Shown here one piece after another: positions 36,751 to 46,259 of a DNA stretch of 64,000 nt. Origin of the DNA: Sphingomonas sp. S1-29 (GTDB taxonomy: Bacteria; Pseudomonadota; Alphaproteobacteria; Sphingomonadales; Sphingomonadaceae); the NCBI RefSeq assembly GCF_026167545.1, contig NZ_CP110678.1:2167501-2231500 (forward strand), read 5' to 3'. A program made the translations under genes and the position numbers. The first letter of the stretch is position 1. Every line of letters starts with the position of its first letter. Below the pieces are notes generated by a model that made no database searches, was not told the origin of the DNA, and saw only the letters and a program-made list of their open reading frames with translations.

Positions 36751-37449
36751 ATGCGCGAGATTTCGATACCCGCCCTAGACGATAGCGGCAGCTTCAACGC
36801 CTATGTCGCCGAGCCCGATGGTGCCGCGCGTGCGGCGATCGTCGTCATCCAGGAAATCTTCGGGGTGAACCGCGGGATCCGCCAGAAATGCGACAAGCTC
36901 GCCGCCGCAGGCTATCTGGCAATCGCACCCGACCTGTTCTGGCGGATCGAGCCCGGGATCGAGCTCGACCCCGATGTCGATGCCGAGATGCAGCAGGCGC
37001 TGGGGTTGATGGGCAAGTTCGATCAGGACAAGGGCGTTGCCGATATCGAAGCGACGATCGCCGCGGCGCGCAGCCATCTGGCCGAGGGCGGCAAGGTGGG
37101 CGTGGTCGGATATTGCCTGGGGGGCCGCCTGGCGTTCATGACCGCGGCGCGGACCGATGCTGATGCGAGCGTCGGCTATTATGCGGTCGGGATCGACGGG
37201 CTGCTGGGCGAGGCCGACGCCATCGCCAAGCCGGTGATGCTGCACGTTCCCAAGGACGATCATTTCGTCGGGGCGGAGACGCAGGCCAAGATGCACGAGG
37301 GGCTGGACGATCACCCGATGGTGACGCTGCATGATTATGCCGGCGAGGACCATGGGTTCGCTACCGAGGTCGGGAATCGGCGGTCGCCCGAGGCGGCGGA
37401 GCTGGCCGATGCGCGGACGATGGCGTTTTTTGGGGAGTATTTGGGGTGA
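36751..37449 (+). CDS. Dienelactone hydrolase family protein
   Basis: A 232-residue alpha/beta hydrolase with the DLH pattern: AAIVVIQEIFGVNRGIRQKC, nucleophile Cys in VGVVGYCLGGRLAF, Asp in HVPKDDHFV and His in AGEDHGFAT. Classical DLH opens dienelactone in chlorocatechol breakdown; broad carboxymethylenebutenolidase-like members are common and no aromatic cluster is nearby. It is the only rightward gene in the leftward block 30.9-41.1 kb. AGGAG precedes ATG 36751. Confidence 0.92.
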   Translation: MREISIPALDDSGSFNAYVAEPDGAARAAIVVIQEIFGVNRGIRQKCDKLAAAGYLAIAPDLFWRIEPGIELDPDVDAEMQQALGLMGKFDQDKGVADIEATIAAARSHLAEGGKVGVVGYCLGGRLAFMTAARTDADASVGYYAVGIDGLLGEADAIAKPVMLHVPKDDHFVGAETQAKMHEGLDDHPMVTLHDYAGEDHGFATEVGNRRSPEAAELADARTMAFFGEYLG

Positions 37450-37508
37450 ATTGAGGGGGCGGGTTTCGGCCCTCCCCTTTGAAAGCCGGCGCGGGAGCGG
37501 GCGCTTTG

Positions 37509-37624
37509 CTCCCCTCCCTGAAAGGGAGGGGTCGAGTGTTCGCGATACGGTTATCGTCGCCAGCTTGGCTTCCGTAACCCCCGGTCTCGACCCACCCCCA
37601 GCCCCTCCCTTTCAGGGAGGGGAG
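37509..37624. repeat. Family A inverted-repeat element, empty (116 bp), subtype with GATACGG interior
   Basis: The left arm is CTCCCCTCCCTGAAAGGGAG plus GGGTCGAG, and the right arm (37586-37624) is the inverse with the CCACCCCC run. The left arm lacks the GGGGTGGG run and continues GTGTTCGCGATACGG, shared with the copies at 43627 and 58648. It sits between the convergent DLH and rho genes. Confidence 0.75.
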
Positions 37625-37714
37625 TCAAGTGCTGACGTCGGTCGGTTGCCTTCGGCACCGCCGGCCGAGCCGGTGCGAGTCCTGAAATAGCGACGCTATT
37701 TCAGGCCGCACTCG

Positions 37715-38971
<1,257 letters not shown>

Positions 38972-39166
38972 GCGCTGAGGTGTCCGGTCTGGGCAGGAAG
39001 CAAGGATAGCGTCGGTCGGTGGAACGCGAAGGGTTCGGCACACGGGCGAGGCTGGAGGGAGACAGTCGCCGGCAGACGCGGATGCGCTGCCGACCACAGA
39101 CCGCCGGATTAGGTAGGCGGCGAAATCAAGTCAAGCCGGATCGGCGCGCGCGCGGTCGGCCTGGCG

Positions 39167-39544
39167 TCAGCGGCCCTTGGGCGCCGCGCCGCCGGTCTTG
39201 GCGCGCGCCTGGACCGCGTTGCCGACCGAGGCCAGCCGCTTGGCATTGTCCTGCAGCTGGCTGCCGCAGCGGGGGGTATGCTGCTTCACGAACGCGTTCA
39301 GCCCGGCCTCGTCCGAGGGCAACGTCGCGAGGATCGCCTTTTGCAGGTCGAACCCCGGCTCGCGCCCGTCGATCCGCCCGACATAATACATCGTGCCCGC
39401 GAGCACGCCGGGGCGCTGCGCCTCGGGCACGGTGTTGACGATCGCGCCGAGCACCGCGACGCAGGTGACGTCGGCGGCCTGGCTGTCCTGCGCGGCGGCG
39501 GTTGCGGGGGCGGCGAGTGCGAGCGCGAGAAGGGGAAGCAGCAT
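39167..39544 (-). CDS. Hypothetical secreted protein
   Basis: A 125-residue protein. A signal peptide (LLPLLALALAAPATAAAQDS) is followed by ADVTCVAVLGAIVNTVPEAQ and a second Cys in VKQHTPRCGSQL, so a disulfide is plausible. The tail is basic (AVQARAKTGGAAPKGR). I do not recognise a domain; similar short secreted proteins occur near rho/hem genes in sphingomonads. It lies 12 bases downstream of hemJ and is probably in its operon. Confidence 0.72.
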   Translation of the reverse strand: MLLPLLALALAAPATAAAQDSQAADVTCVAVLGAIVNTVPEAQRPGVLAGTMYYVGRIDGREPGFDLQKAILATLPSDEAGLNAFVKQHTPRCGSQLQDNAKRLASVGNAVQARAKTGGAAPKGR

Positions 39545-39556
39545 CGAGTTCGCCTT

Positions 39557-40012
39557 TTAGAAGGGTTTGACGATCGCCAGGATGACGATCAGCGTCACGG
39601 CGATCGCGGGGACTTCGTTGATCAACCGCAATTGCCGCGCCGCGAGCGTTGGCCGTCCCGCAGCGAGCTTGCGGCCATAGCCGACCGCCCAGCCGTGATA
39701 GCCTGACAGCAGCACTACCAGCAGCAATTTGGCGTGCAACCAGCCGAGCCCGGTTTCGCCCTCGAACAGCCCCAGATTGACGGCGAGCAGAAGCCCGAGC
39801 ACCCAGACGACGATCAGCGAGGGGGTGAGGATCATCTTGCGAAGCTTCGCCTCGCGCTCGATCCAGCGTTCGGGTTCGCCGGCGATCGACAACCCCTCCT
39901 GGTGATGGACCAGGTAGCGCGGCAGGATGAACAGCCCGGCCATCCAGAAGATCACGAAGATCAGATGCGCGGCCTTCATCCAGGGATAGGCCTGGCCGAG
40001 AAAGCCGGTCAT
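39557..40012 (-). CDS. hemJ: Protoporphyrinogen oxidase HemJ
   Basis: A 151-residue membrane protein with four hydrophobic segments. The signature LGQAYPWMKAAHLIFVIFWM carries the conserved His, and FILPRYLVHHQEG, EREAKLRKMILTPSLIVVWV, GWLHAKLLLVVLLSGYHGW and RLINEVPA complete the HemJ pattern. It oxidises protoporphyrinogen IX in heme synthesis, replacing HemY/HemG in most alphaproteobacteria. Its start overlaps the hemE stop, so hemE-hemJ form an operon of two heme steps. Confidence 0.94.
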   Translation of the reverse strand: MTGFLGQAYPWMKAAHLIFVIFWMAGLFILPRYLVHHQEGLSIAGEPERWIEREAKLRKMILTPSLIVVWVLGLLLAVNLGLFEGETGLGWLHAKLLLVVLLSGYHGWAVGYGRKLAAGRPTLAARQLRLINEVPAIAVTLIVILAIVKPF

Positions 40013-41085
40013 CGCGGCGCGCTGCCGCGAACGCGCGCTAGCAGTTGCTCAACATGCGCGATCGGGGTGTCGGGCAGGATGCCGTGGCCCAGGTTGAACA
40101 CATGCGGGCGATCGGCGAAGGCGGCGAGGATGTGGTCGATCGCGGCGTCGAGCGCCTGACCGCCGGCGATCAGCGCGAGTGGGTCGAGATTGCCCTGGAC
40201 GGGCATGTCGGCGGGCAGTTCGCGGTTCGCCCAGACCGGGTCGACGGTCTCGTCGATCCCCATCGCATCGACCCCGGTTTCGCGCGCATAGGCGCCGAGC
40301 TTGCCCCCTGCCCCCTTGGGAAAGCCGATGATGATGAGGTTGGGGCAGCGCGACCGCAGCCCCGCGACGATCGCGGCATTGGGGGCGATCACCCAGCGTT
40401 CGAATTGCGCCGGCGACAAGCTACCCGCCCAGCTGTCGAACAGTTGGACCGCGGCGACCCCGGCTTCGTGCTGCTTGGCGAGATAGTCGATCGTCACCGC
40501 GATGATCCGGTCGACCAGCAGCTGCATTGCCGCAGGATCGCCGTACGCCAGCCTTCTGGCCTTGTGCTGGTCCTTCGAGCCTTGGCCTGCGATCATGTAC
40601 GTCGCGACCGTCCACGGGCTTCCAGCGAACCCCAGGAAGGTAGTTTCGGGCGGGAGCATCGCCGCGACCTGGCGGACCGTCTCGTACACCGGCGCGAGCA
40701 CGTCTTCGCTCGGCGGCACCAGCGCCTCGATCGCCGCGCGATCGTCGGCGGTGGGGGCGAGGCGTGGTCCCTCGCCGGTTTCGAACCACAGGTCCTGCCC
40801 CAGCGCCATCGGCACGGTCAGGATGTCCGAAAACAGGATCGCACCGTCGAAGCCGAAGCGACGGATCGGCTGGATCGTGATCTCGGCGGCCGAGGGCGGG
40901 TCCATCGCCAGCGCGAGAAAGCCCCCCTTTTCGGCCCGAAGCGCACGATATTCGGGGAGATAGCGCCCCGCCTGCCGCATCAGCCAGACGGGAGCGACGG
41001 GCTGCTTCTCGCCGAGCAAGGTCGCGAGCAGGGGTTTCTTGATCGAGCCGGGGGTCTGCACGGGGATCGGTCTGCCTTCCTTCAT
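40009..41085 (-). CDS. hemE: Uroporphyrinogen decarboxylase HemE
   Basis: A 358-residue enzyme removing four carboxyls from uroporphyrinogen III. The N-terminal signature is VAPVWLMRQAGRYLPEYRAL with the substrate-binding Arg/Arg, followed by AILFSDILTVPMALG with the catalytic Asp, FAGSPWTVATYMI and NLGHGILPDTP. ATG 41085 is 288 bases from PPSR, across the candidate origin. In Caulobacter the hemE promoter lies within the origin, and the same arrangement is likely here; transcription of hemE may then affect replication start. Confidence 0.97.
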   Translation of the reverse strand: MKEGRPIPVQTPGSIKKPLLATLLGEKQPVAPVWLMRQAGRYLPEYRALRAEKGGFLALAMDPPSAAEITIQPIRRFGFDGAILFSDILTVPMALGQDLWFETGEGPRLAPTADDRAAIEALVPPSEDVLAPVYETVRQVAAMLPPETTFLGFAGSPWTVATYMIAGQGSKDQHKARRLAYGDPAAMQLLVDRIIAVTIDYLAKQHEAGVAAVQLFDSWAGSLSPAQFERWVIAPNAAIVAGLRSRCPNLIIIGFPKGAGGKLGAYARETGVDAMGIDETVDPVWANRELPADMPVQGNLDPLALIAGGQALDAAIDHILAAFADRPHVFNLGHGILPDTPIAHVEQLLARVRGSAPR

Positions 41086-41373
41086 ACTTAAGAAGAATCT
41101 TGAATAAGGATGTTGATGGAAGATGGCGCGTGGATGTCGGGGCTTAAGGCGTCGTGCGGTTTTTGCCAACAGCTTGACCCAAAGGCGCGGGCCGAGCGCC
41201 AATGAGTCGGAACGCGCTTCCACGTTTTCCACAGGGTGGGGATAAGATCGGACCCCTGCGCAGGGATTGTGGACGGCATGGGGATCGAACCCCCGGTTTT
41301 GCACGGCTTGGCCGCGGGGCCGGGTTACGCTAGCCACTGTCACCATGTTGTCCACAGATCGGCCCCATCGGTG
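41086..41373. other. Candidate chromosomal origin of replication (oriC) in the hemE-PPSR gap
   Basis: The gap between divergent hemE and the PPSR gene has DnaA-box-like nonamers one change from TTATCCACA: TTTTCCACA (41225-41233), TTGTCCACA (41348-41356) and TGGGGATAA on the other strand (41237-41245). A weaker one is TGTGGACGG (41268-41276). An AT-rich stretch near hemE (about 41087-41130, TTAAGAAGAATCTTGAATAA) could be the unwinding element. The surrounding gene order equals that around the Caulobacter origin, parAB and two parS sites are within 9 kb, and genes run outward on both sides. Not proven by sequence alone. Confidence 0.65.
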
Positions 41374-42195
41374 ATGAAGCTGCACCTCCACCTGCTGTCG
41401 GATTCGACCGGGGAGACGCTGGAGAATATCGCCAAGGCGGCGCTGGCGCAGTTCGACGATGTCGAGACACTGCGCCATTTCTGGCCGATGGTGCGAAGCG
41501 AAGCGCATCTCGAGCGGATCCTGCAGGAGATCGCACAGAATCCGGGGCTCGTGATCTTCACGCTGGTGAACAAGGAAGTGCGCCGGACGCTCGAGGCGCG
41601 CTGCCGGGCGATGGGGCTTCCTGCGATCGCGCCGCTCGACGGGGTGAGCCACGCGCTGTCGGGGTTGCTGGGGCAGGAAGCCAAGGCACGGCCGGGGCGG
41701 CAGCATATCCTCGACGCCGCCTATTTCGCGCGCGTCGATGCGATCCAGTTCACGATCGCGCATGACGACGGGATCGCCGCCGAGGATTGGGAGGAGGCCG
41801 ATATCCTGCTCGCGGGCGTTTCGCGCTCATCGAAGACCCCGACCTCGATCTATCTCGCCAATCGCGGCTACAAGACCGCCAACATCCCGATCGTGATCGA
41901 GAGCCCGCCGCCGCGCGAGCTGTTCAGCCTGAAAAACCCGCTGATCGTTGGGCTGACCACCAGCGCCGACCGGCTGATCCAGGTGCGGCGCAACCGGTTG
42001 CTGTCGCTGAACCAGGCGCCCGAGACCGCCTATGTCGACCAGGAGGCGGTGGCGCGCGAAGTCGCGTTCGCGCGGCGGATGTTCGCCGACAATGGCTGGC
42101 CGGTGATCGACGTCACGCGGCGCTCGATCGAGGAAACCGCCGCGGCGATCATTACCTTGTGCAACGAGCGCGCCGCCGCGCAGCGCGACGCATGA
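41374..42195 (+). CDS. Pyruvate, phosphate dikinase regulatory protein (PPSR/DUF299) kinase-pyrophosphorylase
   Basis: A 273-residue bifunctional regulator. It opens HLHLLSDSTGETLENIAKAA, has the P-loop-like GVSRSSKTPTSIYLANRGYK (residues 148 on) and the conserved ALDGVSHALSGLLG-like and VGLTTSADRLIQVRRNRL parts. Family members switch PEP synthase or PPDK on and off using ADP-dependent phosphorylation and phosphate-dependent dephosphorylation; which target this one has is unknown. ATG 41374 is preferred, GTG 41371 is possible. It is the first gene right of the candidate origin, as CC_0001 is in Caulobacter, and overlaps maf by four bases. Confidence 0.93.
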   Translation: MKLHLHLLSDSTGETLENIAKAALAQFDDVETLRHFWPMVRSEAHLERILQEIAQNPGLVIFTLVNKEVRRTLEARCRAMGLPAIAPLDGVSHALSGLLGQEAKARPGRQHILDAAYFARVDAIQFTIAHDDGIAAEDWEEADILLAGVSRSSKTPTSIYLANRGYKTANIPIVIESPPPRELFSLKNPLIVGLTTSADRLIQVRRNRLLSLNQAPETAYVDQEAVAREVAFARRMFADNGWPVIDVTRRSIEETAAAIITLCNERAAAQRDA

Positions 42196-42788
42196 CGCTG
42201 ATCCTGGCTTCGAAGAGCGCGAGCCGGCGCGCGATGCTGACCGCCGCGGGCGTCCCGCACGAGGCGGTCGCGGCGCAGGTCGACGAGGAGGCCGCCAAGG
42301 CGAGCTTCGCCGCGCAAGGATTGTCGGCGCGCGATACCGCCGATGCGCTTGCCGAATTGAAGGCGAGCAAGGTGTCGCGGCTGGCGGGCGCGGGGCTGGT
42401 GCTCGGCTGCGACTCGGTGGTCGCGCTCGCCGATGGCAGCCTGATCGACAAGCCGGTCGACCGCGCCGATGCCGCGGCGCAATTGCGGCGGATGGCGGGC
42501 GCGACGCACGAGCTCTACTCGGCGGCGGTGATCGTCGAGAACGGCCATCCGGTGTGGCGGCATGTCGATCACGCGCGGCTGACCGTGCGGCCGCTGTCCG
42601 ATGCGTTTATCGAGGCGTATCTCGATGCCGAATGGCCGGCGATCGCGGGCTGTGTCGGCTGCTATCGGATCGAGGGGCCGGGGGTGCAGCTGTTCTCGCG
42701 CATCGAGGGCAGCCATTTCACGATTTTGGGGCTGCCGATGCTGCCCTTGGTCGATTATCTGCGGGTTCGAGGGGTGTTGACGGCATGA
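42192..42788 (+). CDS. maf: Maf family nucleoside triphosphate pyrophosphatase
   Basis: A 198-residue Maf/HAM1-fold enzyme. It starts LILASKSASRRAMLTAAGV (the SxSxxR signature), then ALAELKASKVSRLAG, LVLGCDSVVAL with the metal Asp, DKPVDRADAAAQLRRMAGAT and the end EGSHFTILGLPMLPLVDYLR. Family members hydrolyse non-standard nucleotides and have been linked to septation control. The sequence has a YRIEGPGVQLFSRIEGSHF segment close to the YhdE/YceF type. The stop overlaps aroE by four bases. Confidence 0.94.
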   Translation: MTLILASKSASRRAMLTAAGVPHEAVAAQVDEEAAKASFAAQGLSARDTADALAELKASKVSRLAGAGLVLGCDSVVALADGSLIDKPVDRADAAAQLRRMAGATHELYSAAVIVENGHPVWRHVDHARLTVRPLSDAFIEAYLDAEWPAIAGCVGCYRIEGPGVQLFSRIEGSHFTILGLPMLPLVDYLRVRGVLTA

Positions 42789-43594
42789 CGCGCTATGCAG
42801 AGGTGATCGGCGATCCGATCGACCATTCGAAATCGCCGCTGATCCACGGCTTCTGGCTGAAAGAGCTGGGGATCGATGCGCGCTACGAGCGGCATCGCGT
42901 AGAGGCGAGCGGGCTCGGCGGCTATTTCGCCGATCGCGCAGCTGATCCTGAATGGCGCGGGTGCAACGTCACGCTGCCGCACAAGGAAGCAGCGCTCGAC
43001 CATGTCCCCGATCCCGGTGGGCTGCGCCAATCAATCGGCGCGGTGAACACGGTGTTTCGCGGCGACGATGGCGCGCTGGTCGCGACCAATACCGATGCCG
43101 CGGGCTTTTATGCGCCGTTGGGAGCGACCGATCTGGTCGGCGCGCATGTCGCGCTGGTCGGATCGGGGGGCGCGGCGCGCGCGATCCTGTTCGCGCTGTC
43201 GCGGATCGGCGCGGCGCATGTGACGCTGATGGCGCGCAACCCCTTGAAGGGCGCGGGGCTGCTCGCGGCGTTCGGGTTGAAGGGCGACATCGTGCCGCTC
43301 GATTCGCCGCTGCCCCCGGTCGACCTGCTGGTGAATGCCAGCGTGCTGGGGATGGCGGGGCAGCCCGCGCTGGCGATCGACCTCGATCCGCTGCCCGATC
43401 ACGCGATCGTGTACGACATCGTCTATGCCCCGCTCGAAACGCCGTTGCTGGCGGCGGCGCGTGCGCGCGAGCTGGCGACGATCGACGGGCTCGAGATGCT
43501 GATCGGCCAGGCGGCGCTGGCGTTCGAATTGTTCTTCGGGGTCGAGGCGCCGCGGGGCAAGGACGCCGAGCTGCGGGCGCTGCTGACCGCGTGA
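42785..43594 (+). CDS. aroE: Shikimate dehydrogenase
   Basis: A 269-residue NADP-dependent enzyme. The shikimate pocket reads VIGDPIDHSKSPLIHGFWLK, GCNVTLPHKEAALDH with the catalytic Lys, and GAVNTVF and TNTDAAGF with the Asp. The nucleotide motif is VALVGSGGAARAILFAL. It closes with EMLIGQAALAFELFFG. It forms one operon with PPSR and maf. A C-family/A-family repeat block separates it from coaE. Confidence 0.96.
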   Translation: MTRYAEVIGDPIDHSKSPLIHGFWLKELGIDARYERHRVEASGLGGYFADRAADPEWRGCNVTLPHKEAALDHVPDPGGLRQSIGAVNTVFRGDDGALVATNTDAAGFYAPLGATDLVGAHVALVGSGGAARAILFALSRIGAAHVTLMARNPLKGAGLLAAFGLKGDIVPLDSPLPPVDLLVNASVLGMAGQPALAIDLDPLPDHAIVYDIVYAPLETPLLAAARARELATIDGLEMLIGQAALAFELFFGVEAPRGKDAELRALLTA

Positions 43595-43608
43595 GGCTCC
43601 CGCAACCG

Positions 43609-43817
43609 CCGTTCGTTTCGAGCAATCTCCCCTCCCTGAAAGGGAGGGGTCGGGGGTGGGCGGAGTGCTCATGATACGGCCTCCGCGCGGATCAGGGCAG
43701 CGTGCCTCCCGGACCCGACCCACCCCCAGCCCCTCCCTTTCAGGGAGAGGAGTAGCCAGCCCAGAAACTCCAGCGAAGTGCGCGGTCCGGTTTCTCGACT
43801 TCGCTCGAAACGAACGG
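43609..43817. repeat. Family C inverted pair interrupted by a family A element
   Basis: One C arm (CCGTTCGTTTCGAGC, 43609-43623) and its inverse (43789-43817, GGTTTCTCGACTTCGCTCGA to CGAACGG) flank the family A element at 43627-43752. The simplest reading is insertion of A into an older C pair, compare the intact C pair at 48478. The right arm ends 7 bases before the coaE start. Confidence 0.65.
43627..43752. repeat. Family A inverted-repeat element, empty (126 bp)
   Basis: The left arm begins CTCCCCTCCCTGAAAGGGAG and runs through the GGGGTGGG run; the right arm is the inverse, ending GGGAGAGGAG. The interior contains GAGTGCTCATGATACGG, shared with the copies at 37509 and 58648. No gene inside. 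Confidence 0.75.
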
Positions 43818-43824
43818 AAAAAGC

Positions 43825-44427
43825 GTGCGTAAGCCCCTCGTCCTCGGTCTCACCGGGTCGATCGGGATGGGCAAGTCGACCGTCGCGGCGATGTTCGCCG
43901 ATGCCGGGGTGCCGGTATTCGATGCCGATGCCGAGGTGCATCGCTTGCAGGGCCCCGGCGGCGCGGCCCTTTCCGAAATCGAGGCGGCGTTTCCCGGCAC
44001 GACCGGCCCGGCGGGGGTCGATCGCGCGGCGCTGGGGGCGGCGGTGTTCGGTGACGATGCGGTGCTCGCGCGGCTCGAGGCGATCGTGCATCCGATGGTC
44101 GCGCAGGCGCGTGCCGCATTCATGGCGTCACATGCCGACAAGCCGCTGGTGCTGCTCGATATTCCCTTGTTGTTCGAGAAGCAGGGCTGGTCGCAGGTCG
44201 ACAGGATCGTGGTGGTGTCGGCGCCCGCCGAGGTCCAGCGCGCGCGGGTGCTGGCGCGGCCGGGGATGACGCCCGAGCGCTTCGAGGCGATCCTCGCGCG
44301 GCAATTGCCCGATGCGCAGAAACGCGCGCGCGCCGATTTCGTGATCTCCACCGCCGGCCCGCTCGACGAAACCCGCGCGGCGGTCGCGCGGGTGATCGCT
44401 TGCGTTGGCGCGCCGCCGGGAGAATAA
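43825..44427 (+). CDS. coaE: Dephospho-CoA kinase
   Basis: A 200-residue P-loop kinase of the last CoA step. The P-loop is [20 protein letters not shown], then [18 protein letters not shown], and the lid/LID and CoA regions [15 protein letters not shown] and [20 protein letters not shown]. The start is GTG 43825, just after a C-repeat arm, so the repeat abuts the ribosome binding region. dnaQ follows after 6 bases. Confidence 0.95.
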   Translation: MRKPLVLGLTGSIGMGKSTVAAMFADAGVPVFDADAEVHRLQGPGGAALSEIEAAFPGTTGPAGVDRAALGAAVFGDDAVLARLEAIVHPMVAQARAAFMASHADKPLVLLDIPLLFEKQGWSQVDRIVVVSAPAEVQRARVLARPGMTPERFEAILARQLPDAQKRARADFVISTAGPLDETRAAVARVIACVGAPPGE

Positions 44428-44433
44428 GGTCCG

Positions 44434-45114
44434 ATGCGCGAAATCGTCTTCGATACCGAAACCACCGGCCTCAGCTTCGCCGCGGGCGACCGGGTGGTCG
44501 AGATCGGCTGTGTCGAGCTGGTGAACCAGTGCGAGACCGGCGAGGTCTTCCACGTCTATTTCAACCCGCAGCGGCCGATGCCGCCCGAGGCGCAGGCGGT
44601 GCACGGCCTGTCCGACGCGTTCCTGCGCGACAAGCCGCTGTTCCACGAGCAGGTCGAGGCGCTGCTCGACTTCATCGGCGATTCGCCGATGGTCGCGCAC
44701 AATGCGGGGTTCGATTTCGCCTTTCTCAACGGCGAGTTGCAGCGCTGTGGACGGCCGAGCGTCGCGATGTCGCGGATGGTCGATACGCTGCAGATCGCGC
44801 GGCAGAAGCTGCCCGGTGCCAAGCATACGCTCGACGCGCTGTGCAGCCGCTTCGGGGTCGATCGCAGCCGCCGCGTGCTCCACGGCGCGTTGCTCGACGC
44901 GCAGTTGCTCGCGCAGGTCTATGTCGAATTGTCGGGCGGGCGGCAGATCGGGCTGGGGCTGCTCGAAGAAACCGTCGCCGAGACGATCGACTTTGCCGAG
45001 CCGATCGTCGTTGCGATCCGTCCGCCGCGGGTGTTCGCCGCGTCGGCGGAGGAGCTCGCGCGGCATGCCGCGTTCGTTGCCGGGCTGAAGGAACCGCTCT
45101 GGGCGTCCGGTTGA
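44434..45114 (+). CDS. dnaQ: DNA polymerase III subunit epsilon
   Basis: A 226-residue DEDDh proofreading exonuclease. Asp7 and Glu9 lie in MREIVFDTETTGL, the second Asp in VAHNAGFDFAFLNGEL, and the His/Asp pair in RRVLHGALLDAQLLAQVY. The C-terminal part after about residue 175 would bind the polymerase subunit. coaE-dnaQ next to the origin side is standard in alphaproteobacteria. Confidence 0.96.
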   Translation: MREIVFDTETTGLSFAAGDRVVEIGCVELVNQCETGEVFHVYFNPQRPMPPEAQAVHGLSDAFLRDKPLFHEQVEALLDFIGDSPMVAHNAGFDFAFLNGELQRCGRPSVAMSRMVDTLQIARQKLPGAKHTLDALCSRFGVDRSRRVLHGALLDAQLLAQVYVELSGGRQIGLGLLEETVAETIDFAEPIVVAIRPPRVFAASAEELARHAAFVAGLKEPLWASG

Positions 45115-45165
45115 CGCCGGTATCGCGCAACCCTAGGTCCGACCTCTTGTAACTAGGAGATTGTC

Positions 45166-45768
45166 ATGGAAGTTCGCGTCTCGGGCCATCAGGTCGAAAC
45201 GGGCGGTGCACTCCAGCAGCAGGTCACCGACCGGCTTCAGGCGATTGCCGACAAATATTTCTCGCGCGCGATCTCGGCGCAGGTGGTGTTCGGCAAGGGC
45301 CCGCACGACCACGGCTTCACCTGCGACATCGTCGCGCATGTGATGCAGGGGCTGGTGCTCAAGAGCGCCAACACCGGCAACGACGCGCATGGCGCGTTCG
45401 ACGGCGCCGCCGACAAGGTGGAAAAGCAGCTGCGCCGCTATATGCGCCGGCTCAAGGATCGCAACGCCGGCCAGGCGAACGCGGTCGCCGAGAGCATGGG
45501 CTATGACAATAGCCACGACAATGCCGGCTACACCGTGTTCGGCGGCACCCCCGAGGAGGTCGAGGAGGTCGAGGCCGACGCGCCGCTGATCATCGCCGAG
45601 ACGCGGGTCGACGTGCCCGACGCGACCGTGTCGGACGCCGTGATGATGCTCGATCTGCGCCACACCAACGCGATGCTGTTCAAGAACAGCGGCACCGGCG
45701 CATTCAACATGGTGTATCGCCGCAACGACGGCACGATCGGCTGGGTCGAGCCCAACCGCGCTTCGTGA
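45166..45768 (+). CDS. hpf: Ribosome hibernation-promoting factor, long form
   Basis: A 200-residue protein. Residues 1-100 are the YfiA/HPF domain (VRVSGHQVETGGALQQQVTD, YFSRAISAQVVFGKG, FDGAADKVEKQLRRYMRRLK). A linker leads to the C-terminal dimerisation domain (residues 145-200, VSDAVMMLDLRHTNAMLFKN, FNMVYRRNDGTIGWVEPN) typical of long HPF that forms 100S ribosomes. CTAGGAG precedes ATG 45166. ptsN follows with a four-base overlap, a pairing seen near rpoN in many proteobacteria, though rpoN is not here. Confidence 0.96.
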   Translation: MEVRVSGHQVETGGALQQQVTDRLQAIADKYFSRAISAQVVFGKGPHDHGFTCDIVAHVMQGLVLKSANTGNDAHGAFDGAADKVEKQLRRYMRRLKDRNAGQANAVAESMGYDNSHDNAGYTVFGGTPEEVEEVEADAPLIIAETRVDVPDATVSDAVMMLDLRHTNAMLFKNSGTGAFNMVYRRNDGTIGWVEPNRAS

Positions 45769-46259
45769 ACGATCGCGCCGGCAGCCCGGGCGCGTCCGAT
45801 CTGGGCGAATTGCTGACGCATGATTGCGTGGTGTCGGGCGTATCGGTCGGCGCGAAGAAGGCCTTGTTCCAGCAGCTCGCGGCGCTTGCCGCCGAGCGGC
45901 TGGGGCTGGGCGCCAAACTGGTCGGCCAGCGGCTGGCGGCGCGCGAGAAATTGGGATCGACGGGGTTTGGCGGCGGCATCGCGATCCCGCATGCGCGGAT
46001 CGAGTCGCTCGACCGGGTGCGCGGCATGTTCGTGCGGCTGAGCCAGCCGGTCGATTTCGATGCGGTCGATGCGTTGCCCGTCGATCTGGTGTTCATGCTG
46101 CTGTCGCCAGTCGATGCCGGCGTCGATCATCTCAAGGCGCTTGCGCGGGTGTCGCGGTTGCTGCGCGATCGCACGCTCGCCGACAAATTGCGCGGGGCGG
46201 GATCGAACGATGCGTTATTCGCGCTGTTGACCGGGGTCGAAAACCGCGATGCCGCCTGA
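45765..46259 (+). CDS. ptsN: PTS IIA-like nitrogen-regulatory protein PtsN
   Basis: A 164-residue EIIA(Ntr)-type protein. The phosphorylated His lies in GFGGGIAIPHARIESL (about His75). The rest follows the family: SGVSVGAKKALFQQLAALAA at the start, VDLVFMLLSPVDAGVDHLKA and VSRLLRDRTLADKLRG later. It acts in the nitrogen PTS and controls potassium transport and other targets. GTG 45765 overlaps the hpf stop. The thioesterase gene overlaps its 3' end by 11 bases. Confidence 0.95.
   Translation: MNDRAGSPGASDLGELLTHDCVVSGVSVGAKKALFQQLAALAAERLGLGAKLVGQRLAAREKLGSTGFGGGIAIPHARIESLDRVRGMFVRLSQPVDFDAVDALPVDLVFMLLSPVDAGVDHLKALARVSRLLRDRTLADKLRGAGSNDALFALLTGVENRDAA

Noticed and set aside
41086..41130. 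CtrA binding site (TTAA-N7-TTAA) in the candidate origin
   Set aside because: TTAAGAAGAATCTTGA has eight, not seven, spacer bases and an imperfect second half-site, so it is not called.
41279..41340. Possible tRNA gene on the minus strand in the hemE-PPSR gap
   Set aside because: Only a T-arm-like element is present; no matching acceptor stem, D-arm or anticodon arm could be folded.
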